A stretch of 7,914 bases of DNA, taken from assembly GCA_913009215.1 (NCBI GenBank), contig CAJVXG010000069.1, positions 1 to 7,914 on the forward strand, in the 5' to 3' direction. The stretch comes from an uncultured Gammaproteobacteria bacterium. GTDB lineage: Bacteria > Pseudomonadota > Gammaproteobacteria > Acidiferrobacterales > CAJVXG01. Every line of letters begins with the position of its first letter. Position 1 is the stretch's first letter. Of this stretch, positions 1 through 5,549 are shown piece after piece. A model generated the notes under the pieces. It had not been told where the DNA came from, ran no database searches, and saw only the letters and a list, made by a program, of their open reading frames with translations. Both the position numbers and the translations under genes were made by a program.

Positions 1-10
1 CGTTAGCCTC
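1..10 (+). other. Right end (R' box) of an upstream integron recombination site
   Basis: The window opens with GTTAGCCTC at 2-10. It is the exact reverse complement of GAGGCTAAC at 642-650, the left end of the attC behind vapC. IntI cuts between G and TT of the R' box (known mechanism), so the junction would be G2/T3 and the vapBC cassette would start at T3. Whether the missing upstream part is another attC, attI or a secondary site cannot be seen. The third R of the GTTRRRY consensus is a C here, but pairing with the partner box is perfect over 9 bp. Confidence 0.7.
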
Positions 11-49
11 TTGATTGAATATGCATAATATACTAATATTATATGCATA
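11..49 (+). promoter_or_regulatory. Probable vapBC promoter with overlapping palindromic operator
   Basis: The octamer TATGCATA occurs at 20-27 and again at 42-49, 22 bp apart (about two helical turns). Each copy is itself palindromic, and the inner arms AATAT (27-31) and ATATT (36-40) add more dyad symmetry. Ribbon-helix-helix antitoxins such as VapB usually bind such repeats with VapC and repress their own operon (family knowledge). A possible -35 is TTGATT (11-16), with a -10 of TAATAT (34-39, 17-bp spacer) or TATTAT (37-42). Both -10 choices fall inside the palindrome, which suits repression. The exact promoter hexamers are uncertain; the repeat is directly visible. Confidence 0.5.
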
Positions 50-65
50 GCCTAAGGAGGCAAGT

Positions 66-260
66 ATGAGAACAACGCTTGATTTACCTGAGAAGCTTCT
101 AAACGAGGCAATGAAGATAACCCGTACGGGTACTAAAACCGGGGTCATAGTCCTTGCCCTGCGGGAATTGATCAGAAAATCAAAGATTACCGATCTAAAG
201 AAGTATAGGGGGAAAATTGATCTGGATATTGATCTGGATGAACTTCGAGATCGTCATTGA
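66..260 (+). CDS. vapB: VapB-type antitoxin
   Basis: This 64-residue protein is a typical VapB-family (DUF2191-like) antitoxin. The N-terminal MRTTLDLPEKLLNEAMKITR segment resembles a ribbon-helix-helix DNA-binding motif: a beta strand at residues 2-6, then helices to about residue 45. The charged tail (KKYRGKIDLDIDLDELRD, about 45-62) resembles the toxin-binding, RNase-inhibiting segment. It should neutralise VapC and, with it, repress the operon. The start is well supported by AAGGAGG at 54-60, five bases before the ATG. The stop codon overlaps the vapC start as TGATG, so the two are translationally coupled. It is the first gene of the integron cassette. Identification rests on sequence character plus the adjacent PIN toxin. 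Confidence 0.88.
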   Translation: MRTTLDLPEKLLNEAMKITRTGTKTGVIVLALRELIRKSKITDLKKYRGKIDLDIDLDELRDRH

Positions 261-637
261 TGGGTGTTCTGGTAGATACATCTATATGGATTGATTATTT
301 CAAGGGAGGTGATGACTCAACCGACTTAGGTATTCTTATCGATGAAAATCTTGTTGTAACTAATGACATAATATTGGCTGAGTTAGTGCCCTACCTAAAA
401 ATAAAAAAGCAAGTTGCAGTAGTTAAGCTACTTCAAGAAATTAACCGGCTCCCCATGCAAATAAACTGGGATGAAATTGTAGAGTTTCAGGTAAGATGCT
501 TGAAATCTGGCGCAAATGGGGTAGGTATTCCTGACTTAATAATCGCGCAAAATGCCAAGGCAAATAACTGTAAGATTTATTCTCTCGATAAACACTTTCG
601 TTTATTGAAACAGGCCATAAAGGTCAAGTTGTATTGA
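260..637 (+). CDS. vapC: VapC-type PIN-domain ribonuclease toxin
   Basis: This 125-residue protein has the PIN-domain layout. D6 lies in MGVLVDTSIWID, E41 in ILAEL, D92 in IPDLIIA and D110 in YSLDKHF. These acidic residues would bind Mg2+ for RNA cleavage; VapC toxins cut tRNA or rRNA and halt translation until VapB inhibits them (family knowledge). Length matches the usual 120-140 residues. The ATG at 260 is chosen over TTG at 257 because it overlaps the vapB stop by one base (TGATG) and gives the usual N-terminus directly before VLVDTS. There is no strong ribosome binding site, which fits coupling to vapB. The stop lies only 4 bases before the attC, a compact arrangement typical of cassette genes. 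All catalytic residues are present, so the toxin looks intact. Confidence 0.92.
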   Translation: MGVLVDTSIWIDYFKGGDDSTDLGILIDENLVVTNDIILAELVPYLKIKKQVAVVKLLQEINRLPMQINWDEIVEFQVRCLKSGANGVGIPDLIIAQNAKANNCKIYSLDKHFRLLKQAIKVKLY

Positions 638-641
638 CAGC

Positions 642-723
642 GAGGCTAACAACCGCATCGAGGTGACGTAAAATTCGTCGCTGCGCTTTGGGTTTTCTAC
701 ACCTCATGCGAGACGTTATAGGC
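642..723 (+). other. attC recombination site (59-base element) of the vapBC cassette
   Basis: The site is an imperfect inverted repeat that would fold as single-stranded DNA. R'' ends in TAAC (647-650) and pairs with GTTA (715-718) in R'. An unpaired spacer follows (651-653 against 711-714). The L arms CGCAT (654-658) and GAGGTG (660-665) pair with ATGCG (706-710) and CACCTC (700-705), leaving C659 extrahelical. The variable terminal structure (666-699) is 34 nt and could form a small GACG/CGTC hairpin (665-668 with 676-679) or a longer imperfect stem. Paired arms, unpaired spacer and one extrahelical base (a G on the bottom strand) are the recognition features of IntI substrates. The R' heptamer GTTATAG departs from GTTRRRY, but GTTAT variants occur in chromosomal arrays. 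Confidence 0.82.
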
Positions 724-789
724 CTGCGTTTTAGAGGCATACCACACCAGTAAATCGTATTTAACCCGTTTATAAAAAAAGGAATTAAA

Positions 790-1560
790 ATGCTTGTCGA
801 TAAAATCAAGGAAAGGGAGGCCCGGTTTGACCGGAATGGCAGGGACTCATCAGGGAAAGTGCACACGCTTAAGAAGAGCTCCATCATTATTCCCGACACT
901 AGCGAGAAAATGCCTTTTGTGCGGGTGAGCCCGAAGAACGGCGAAGAAACCTACTACTACCGACAGGAACACCAGAAGCAACAGATTGTGCTGCATTTCA
1001 CCATGGGGTATTTACACGGGGATGTGGCCACGCTGACCCGGCCCAATAAATATGTTTCGGTGCCGTTTCTGATTGGCCGCAATGGCAAGATCTATAATCT
1101 CTTCTCCTCCCGGTTCTGGTCGTATCATCTGGGACCAGGCGCCATGGGTGGCAATCGGGAACAAAGCCGAAAGACCATAGCCATTGAGCTTTCCAATATT
1201 GGACCATTAAAACAACAGGGCAGTAACATCATCACGAGTTACAGTAAGCCAGGAAAGCCGGATAAATACTGCAATGTCAGTCAGAGGAGGTATTACCAGC
1301 AGCAGGCCTTCCGTAAATACGACTATTATGCAACCTTCACCAATGCCCAGTACAAGGCCCTTATATTGTTACTGCGCTATCTCACTGCTACTTATAGTAT
1401 CCCACGCAAGTTCCTGCCGATCTCCCGGCGCTTCGAGGCCCATGAGCGAGTGATTAATTTTAAGGGTATCGTCAGCCACGTAAATTATCGCCAGACCGGC
1501 AAGGTCGATATCGGCCCGGCGTTCGATTGGCCGCATGTCATTGCTGGATTGTCAGTATAA
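790..1560 (+). CDS. Amidase_2/PGRP-fold N-acetylmuramoyl-L-alanine amidase-like protein
   Basis: This 256-residue protein is predicted to be a zinc amidase that cuts the bond between MurNAc and L-Ala in peptidoglycan or its fragments. Core motifs appear in order: H69 (IVLHFTMG), a VSVPFLIGRNGKIYNLF strand pair (89-105), WSYHLGPG with H113, E133 in TIAIELSN, H230 (VSHVNY), and K238/D240 in the KVDIGPAFDW motif. By comparison with AmpD, H69, H230 and D240 would bind zinc, while E133 and K238 are catalytic. A Tyr/Lys/Gln-rich insertion (about 141-182) lies between E133 and the helix TNAQYKALILLLRYL (184-198). About 60 N-terminal residues precede the fold, with no signal peptide or membrane segment, so export is not evident. 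AAAGGA sits about 7 bases before the ATG. It lies just downstream of the attC junction, but no attC follows it. Its true biological role is unknown. Confidence 0.8.
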   Translation: MLVDKIKEREARFDRNGRDSSGKVHTLKKSSIIIPDTSEKMPFVRVSPKNGEETYYYRQEHQKQQIVLHFTMGYLHGDVATLTRPNKYVSVPFLIGRNGKIYNLFSSRFWSYHLGPGAMGGNREQSRKTIAIELSNIGPLKQQGSNIITSYSKPGKPDKYCNVSQRRYYQQQAFRKYDYYATFTNAQYKALILLLRYLTATYSIPRKFLPISRRFEAHERVINFKGIVSHVNYRQTGKVDIGPAFDWPHVIAGLSV

Positions 1561-1586
1561 AGAACGACAAAACCCCACCGTTCTTT
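1559..1586 (+). terminator. Terminator-like hairpin after the amidase gene
   Basis: AAAGAACG (1559-1566) pairs perfectly with CGTTCTTT (1579-1586) around a 12-base loop. The stem starts inside the amidase stop codon. The 3' arm ends in only three T residues and is followed by AAAT, so a classical U-tract is lacking. It is probably a weak intrinsic terminator or a 3'-end stabiliser. Confidence 0.35.
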
Positions 1587-1767
1587 AAATCCAGTAGTGC
1601 TGATCACAATCCGGCAGCAATGCGCGGACGAATAATAAAGATAATGATGCATAATAATCAGCAACTTATGTATTCTACGGTCTATCAAATAAGAAGATTT
1701 CTGTCTGCTTTTGGCATGAATCTTGTAACTGTTATTGCTTAAGAGCAGTAATGGGGTGAGTAGTACC

Positions 1768-2208
1768 ATGATGCAGAATATAGTTTTAGTAGATGACGAC
1801 GAAGACCATCTGTTTCTTCTGGAGCGAATGCTGTCGAAATTGCAGGAACAGCACCCGGTCGCAATCCACAGCTTTAATCGGGCCCATAAGGCGCTGGAGT
1901 GGTGTCAGGACAATCCGATGAGTCTTTGTTTCTCTGACTTTGAAATGCCCGATATGGATGGCATGGAATTTATCTCGGCCTTGCGTGAGATTCCGGCCAT
2001 GGACCATGTGCCGGTGTTTATGATTACCGGGGTGACCGATAGCGAGGTGCACCGGCAGGCCCGCGAGCGTGGCGCCACGGGTGTATTTACCAAACCAATT
2101 AACCTGGTCAACGTGTTGCGTGCGGTGTCGGCCCTGTTGCATCTGGACGATAGCCAGGCCGGTATAGAGGAGTTACAACAGGTCTCATCGGTCCAGGCAG
2201 GTTCTTAA
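1768..2208 (+). CDS. Single-domain response regulator (REC domain only)
   Basis: This 146-residue protein has a complete receiver domain. The acidic pocket lies in VDDDED (D9-D11), the predicted phospho-acceptor is D57 in CFSDFEMPDMDG, the switch residue is T87 in MITG, and the conserved lysine is K109 in FTKP. The domain ends near residue 125. The last 20 residues are a short polar tail without a DNA-binding or enzymatic output domain, so it probably works CheY-like, by protein contact. ATG at 1768 is chosen because GGTGAG lies 7 bases upstream (1755-1760) and receiver domains start directly before the first strand. An upstream TTG at 1735 would add 11 residues that do not resemble the family. 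No histidine kinase gene is in the window. The stop codon overlaps the stop of the convergent gene on the other strand. Confidence 0.88.
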   Translation: MMQNIVLVDDDEDHLFLLERMLSKLQEQHPVAIHSFNRAHKALEWCQDNPMSLCFSDFEMPDMDGMEFISALREIPAMDHVPVFMITGVTDSEVHRQARERGATGVFTKPINLVNVLRAVSALLHLDDSQAGIEELQQVSSVQAGS

Positions 2209-3029
2209 GGTGTTGCTGCCGCTTTCTTGCCGTCTGTAGCCACAGCCGGGCTGGTGTAATCCCCATATTTAAATTGGTACCAGCGCATGCCTAGAAATTC
2301 ATGGATAGCCGTGTGTGACAGCACCATACCCCTGGCGCTTGGCAGGTAGCCGAATATTTTACGATCTGCCGCAATGGGGGTGGAGAACCCGGTTGGTGCC
2401 GGCACCACATTAAAACCCACTTTCTTGAATGACCAGTATGCCCGGCGCATATGAGAGGCATCGGTGACCAGCAGAATGGTTGTTGCCTCGGCTTTTTGCA
2501 GTATGGGCCAACTATATTGGGCGTTCTCGAAAGTATTGGTCGAGCGGGTCTCGGTCCATTTGATGTCGGCCCCGAAATCATCTGTCAGGGATTGCTTGAT
2601 CAGGTCTGCCTCGGTAACGGGTTCGTCATAGGTCGACCCACCGGCTACCAGGATAGGCAGCCCGGTTTGCTTGTGCAACCAGGCGGCATAGCGGGCACGT
2701 ACCAGGGAACGGGCACCAACAGTGTCACCATCGTATTCCGGGGCATCGGCATAACGTTCCCCGGCCAGAATGACAATGGCATCCGCCTCTTTTCTCATTT
2801 TTTCCACCTGGGTCTTGTCCAGCGCGGGGGCGTCCTGCTCCAGTGGCGCCAGCATCAGTCGACCGGTGACCGGCAAACTCAGTATCAGCAATCCGGAGAT
2901 ACTGATACTAATGATGATATTACCGAGGAACGGCGAGCGAATATGCATTACGAAGCCAAACAGGGCAATCAAGATCAGAATACCGGGAGGCATGAGAAAC
3001 AGGGCGAGGATATTTGTCCATAGTTCCAT
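2205..3029 (-). CDS. DUF218 (YdcF/ElyC/SanA-like) inner-membrane protein
   Basis: This 274-residue protein has two predicted N-terminal membrane segments (about 5-28 and 34-54), then a soluble DUF218 domain (about 80-250). Family signatures visible are DAIVILAGER (83-92), LVAGG (127-131), STNTFENA (163-170), VTDASHMRRA (188-197) and AIHEFLG (241-247). ElyC and SanA in enterobacteria affect envelope integrity and peptidoglycan or enterobacterial common antigen metabolism, but the biochemical activity of DUF218 proteins is not settled. It begins 2 bp after the lipA stop and is the last gene of the operon. The C-terminal tail after about 258 is Ala/Thr/Lys-rich and probably disordered. Its stop codon overlaps that of the convergent response regulator, and no terminator is apparent between them. 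Confidence 0.85.
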   Translation of the reverse strand: MELWTNILALFLMPPGILILIALFGFVMHIRSPFLGNIIISISISGLLILSLPVTGRLMLAPLEQDAPALDKTQVEKMRKEADAIVILAGERYADAPEYDGDTVGARSLVRARYAAWLHKQTGLPILVAGGSTYDEPVTEADLIKQSLTDDFGADIKWTETRSTNTFENAQYSWPILQKAEATTILLVTDASHMRRAYWSFKKVGFNVVPAPTGFSTPIAADRKIFGYLPSARGMVLSHTAIHEFLGMRWYQFKYGDYTSPAVATDGKKAAATP

Positions 3030-3031
3030 TA

Positions 3032-3991
3032 TTAGAACACCTTGTTGCCACTTGCTTGTTGATCGGCGTGATAGGAAGACCGCACCATGGGTCCACTGGC
3101 AATATTCTTAAAACCCATGGCCAAACCCAACCCGCGAAAAGTCTCAAATTCTTCCGGGTTGACGTAACGCTCTACTGCTAAATGGTGTACGGACGGTTGC
3201 AGGTACTGGCCAATAGTCAGCATGTCGCAACCGTGCCGGCGCAGGTCTGCCATGACTTCCTCGATCTCCTCATTAGTTTCACCAAGGCCAACCATCAGAC
3301 CGGACTTGGTAGGTATATCGGCATAGCGTTGTTTGAAGGTCTGCAGTAACTGCAATGATCCCTGGTAATCGGCACCGGGCCGGGCCTGTTTGTACAGACG
3401 TGGTATGGTCTCAAGGTTGTGGTTAAAGATATCAGGTGGCGCTGCGGACAGGGCATCCAGGGCAGGATCAACCCGGCCACGGAAATCCGGTACCAGGATT
3501 TCGATGGTGGTGTCGGGACTTTTGTCTCGTACCGCCTGGATACATGCAGCAAAATGACCACCACCACCGTCGCGCAGGTCGTCACGATCAACCGAGGTGA
3601 TGACGACAAAGTGCAGGCCCATGGCGGCGATGGTTTGTGCCAGGTGTTGCGGTTCATCGTTGTCCAATGGTGCTGGCCGGCCATGAGCGATATCACAGAA
3701 CGGGCATCGTCGTGTACAGATGTTGCCCATGATAAGGAACGTCGCCGTGCCCTTATGAAAACATTCACCAATGTTGGGACAGGCCGCCTCTTCGCAAACT
3801 GTATGCAAGCCCTGGTCCCGCAAGATCTTTTTCAATCGCACCACGTCCGGATTGTTCGGCATACGGGCCCGGATCCAGGCCGGTTTTTTCAACACCGTTT
3901 CCCTGGGCCGTATTTTGACCGGGATACGGGAGGTTTTGCTGGCGCCTTTCAGGGGATTGGGTGGGTTAACCGTGAATTCTTCGTTATCCAT
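3032..3991 (-). CDS. lipA: Lipoyl synthase LipA (radical SAM)
   Basis: LipA inserts two sulfur atoms at C6 and C8 of octanoyl groups attached to lipoyl domains, completing lipoate on 2-oxoacid dehydrogenases and GcvH in the cytoplasm. The 319-residue length fits the family. The auxiliary [4Fe-4S] cluster motif CX4CX5C is C66, C71 and C77; the radical-SAM motif CX3CX2C is C92, C96 and C99. The C-terminal RSSY motif (304-307), whose serine ligates the auxiliary cluster, is present. VDRDDLRDGGGGHF (134-147) and GLMVGLGET (231-239) are further signatures. The start overlaps the lipB stop by 8 bp. No Shine-Dalgarno sequence is visible before the ATG (the upstream region is C-rich), so translation probably depends on coupling to lipB. 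All key residues are intact. Confidence 0.98.
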   Translation of the reverse strand: MDNEEFTVNPPNPLKGASKTSRIPVKIRPRETVLKKPAWIRARMPNNPDVVRLKKILRDQGLHTVCEEAACPNIGECFHKGTATFLIMGNICTRRCPFCDIAHGRPAPLDNDEPQHLAQTIAAMGLHFVVITSVDRDDLRDGGGGHFAACIQAVRDKSPDTTIEILVPDFRGRVDPALDALSAAPPDIFNHNLETIPRLYKQARPGADYQGSLQLLQTFKQRYADIPTKSGLMVGLGETNEEIEEVMADLRRHGCDMLTIGQYLQPSVHHLAVERYVNPEEFETFRGLGLAMGFKNIASGPMVRSSYHADQQASGNKVF

Positions 3992-4655
3992 ACGGGGGTA
4001 GGGTGCATTTCTCGTGGTTCACCTTATTGTAACCCAGATTTTTGAGAAGTGTGGTCAGAAACTCTTTTTGCACTTGTATCTCTTTATAACTCTCAATTAG
4101 ATCAGCCAGTTGAGTTACATTCAGACCTGGATAGCCGCAGGGATTAATCTCGTGAAATGGCCGTAAATCCATGCGGCCATTCAGTGCAATGCCATGGTAA
4201 CTGCAACCTTTTTTGATGCGCAGCCCCAATGCCGCGATTTTCCTGGAACCGACATAGACACCCGGGGCATCGGCCCGGCGCCCGGCCTTGATGCCGTAGC
4301 CATGCAGCAGGTCGATGACGGATTGCTCCAGCGCCGTTACCAGTTTTTTTACACCCCAGTCACGGACATGGATGTTCATCATAGTATAGGCGATGAGTTG
4401 CCCGGGACCGTGGTAGGTGGTCTCACCACCACGGTCGCACGGTATCGATGGAATGTCTGGCCTGCCGCGTATATCCTGATCCTGGCAGTTCAGGCCATGG
4501 GTGTATACCGGCGGATGCTGTAGTAACCAGATTTCATCCATGGCGCTATCGGCCCGCGCGGCATTGAAGTCCTGCATCGCCCGCCAGGTAGTTTGGTAGT
4601 CAACCAGCCCGCATTCGAACACCTTGACGGTAGTAGTGTCATACTTATTCGACAT
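3984..4655 (-). CDS. lipB: Octanoyltransferase LipB
   Basis: LipB moves octanoate from octanoyl-ACP onto the lipoyl-domain lysine, making the substrate for LipA. The 223-residue form starting MSNKYD is chosen. An in-frame ATG at 4748 would add 31 residues lying inside dat, giving an N-terminus unlike the family, and the ATG at 4655 is preceded by GAAGG at short distance. Visible motifs are QHPPVYTHG (46-54), the core DRGGETTYHGPGQ (74-86, with R75 and H82), catalytic K139 in GSRKIAALG, SYHGIALN (152-159) and catalytic C173 in NPCGYPG. The start overlaps the dat stop by 11 bp, and the stop overlaps the lipA start by 8 bp. The small DUF493 gene (ybeD) often found upstream of lipB is absent here. 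Confidence 0.97.
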   Translation of the reverse strand: MSNKYDTTTVKVFECGLVDYQTTWRAMQDFNAARADSAMDEIWLLQHPPVYTHGLNCQDQDIRGRPDIPSIPCDRGGETTYHGPGQLIAYTMMNIHVRDWGVKKLVTALEQSVIDLLHGYGIKAGRRADAPGVYVGSRKIAALGLRIKKGCSYHGIALNGRMDLRPFHEINPCGYPGLNVTQLADLIESYKEIQVQKEFLTTLLKNLGYNKVNHEKCTLPPYG

Positions 4656-5520
4656 ACCCTTCCCGAAAGGTTTGCTTGTAGTCCTGGTAATGCTGAAGCA
4701 TTTCTTTAAACACCGGGCCGGGTTTACCGGTACCAACGATCTGGTCATTGACTTTACATACTGGCAGGATTTCCTTGGTGGAGCTGCTGAGCCATATTTC
4801 TTTGGCGGTGGCCAGCTCGGATTCCAGTATGGATCTTTCTTTTGCCGGCATTTGGTGTTGCCTGGCCAACTCCAGTATCAGGTCACGCGTTACTCCGGGC
4901 AGGATGAGATTGTTTCTTGGCGGGGTGGCGATGACATTGTCTTTGTCGACAATGATGACATTGCTGGCGGCCCCCTCGGTGATGTGACCATCGCGCAACA
5001 GAATGGCTTCAGTGGCATCCTGTTCTACGGCCGCTTGACGTAACAGCACATTGGCCAATAATGCCGTGGACTTGATGTCACATCGTTGCCAGCGTATATC
5101 CTGTTGCGTAATAACGTTAACTCCTTTTTCAAGTAGCGACATGGGCGGCGTCTTTAACGGCTGGCTGAATGCAAAAACGGTCGGGGTAATGTGATCCTCA
5201 GGAAAGGCATGATCCCGTGGCGCCACTCCACGGCTGATTTGTATATAAAGCGACTGCTCATCGCTGTCGTTTTCAGCTATTAGCTGGCATAGCATTTTTG
5301 ACCATGCTGTTTCCGATAAGGGGTTGTTGATCGCTACGGCCCGCAAATTAATACCCAGTCGCTGCAGATGTTGCGGCAAACGGAAGGGCTTTTTGCCATA
5401 TACCGGTATGACCTCATAAACAGCGTCACCAAAAATAAAACCCCGGTCAAAAACCGATATGGTGGCCTGTTCCGGTGCTATGAATTGACCGTTGAGATAT
5501 ACAGAACTGACATTCTTCAT
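4645..5520 (-). CDS. dat: D-amino acid aminotransferase (PLP fold type IV)
   Basis: This enzyme interconverts D-alanine, D-glutamate and their 2-oxo acids in the cytoplasm. The 291-residue protein fits class IV aminotransferases: VYLNGQF at the start, FDRGFIFGDAVYEVIPVY (24-41), PLP-binding lysine K150 in DIKSTALLANVL, TEGAASN (181-187, with conserved E182) and SSSTKEILPV (246-254). The SRGVAPRDHAFP segment (96-107) carries R97, R102 and H104. This RG..xRxH pattern is typical of D-amino acid transaminases and distinguishes them from branched-chain (IlvE) and aminodeoxychorismate lyase (PabC) relatives. The start has only a weak GGGTAG upstream. It lies 29 bp after dacA and overlaps lipB by 11 bp. 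Substrate specificity is inferred from motifs only. Confidence 0.88.
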   Translation of the reverse strand: MKNVSSVYLNGQFIAPEQATISVFDRGFIFGDAVYEVIPVYGKKPFRLPQHLQRLGINLRAVAINNPLSETAWSKMLCQLIAENDSDEQSLYIQISRGVAPRDHAFPEDHITPTVFAFSQPLKTPPMSLLEKGVNVITQQDIRWQRCDIKSTALLANVLLRQAAVEQDATEAILLRDGHITEGAASNVIIVDKDNVIATPPRNNLILPGVTRDLILELARQHQMPAKERSILESELATAKEIWLSSSTKEILPVCKVNDQIVGTGKPGPVFKEMLQHYQDYKQTFREGYVE

Positions 5521-5549
5521 AGTACTACCCGATATGAACGAAAGGATGA

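Larger units (their letters stand above)
3..715 (+). mobile_element. Integron gene cassette carrying vapBC
   Basis: This is a 713-bp unit bounded by two GTT recombination points, G2/T3 and G715/T716. It contains a promoter/operator, vapB, vapC and an attC in the same orientation as the genes. In a closed circle G715 would join T3 and restore an R' box GTTAGCCTC fully complementary to the R'' box at 642-650. That match over 640 bp is the strongest evidence for a genuine cassette and fixes both ends. Toxin-antitoxin cassettes with their own promoters are known from chromosomal integrons, where they are thought to stabilise arrays. No integrase gene lies in the window. Base composition is AT-richer than the genes on the right, as is common for cassettes. 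Confidence 0.8.

Noticed and set aside
257..259. TTG start for VapC
   Set aside because: The ATG immediately following overlaps the vapB stop and gives the usual PIN N-terminus.
1649..1658. ATGCATAATA also present in the vapBC operator (21-30), as a second VapB site
   Set aside because: Only ten AT-rich bases are shared, without the second TATGCATA copy or the dyad; chance is likely.
1723..1734. TAACTGTTA as a remnant attC behind the amidase
   Set aside because: The two halves are adjacent with no paired L arms or terminal structure, and the flanks are not complementary to TTATAGGCC.
1527..1742. Small plus-strand reading frame across the amidase end and the intergenic region
   Set aside because: It starts inside the amidase in another frame, has no ribosome binding site and no recognisable protein features.
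2451..3023. Long plus-strand open frame opposite the DUF218 gene
   Set aside because: It is antisense to a well-supported gene and has unlikely composition (Gly/Gln-rich, no domain); a shadow frame.
4656..4748. Longer LipB with 31 extra N-terminal residues
   Set aside because: The extension lies inside dat, does not resemble LipB family N-termini, and the ATG at 4655 has a nearby GAAGG.
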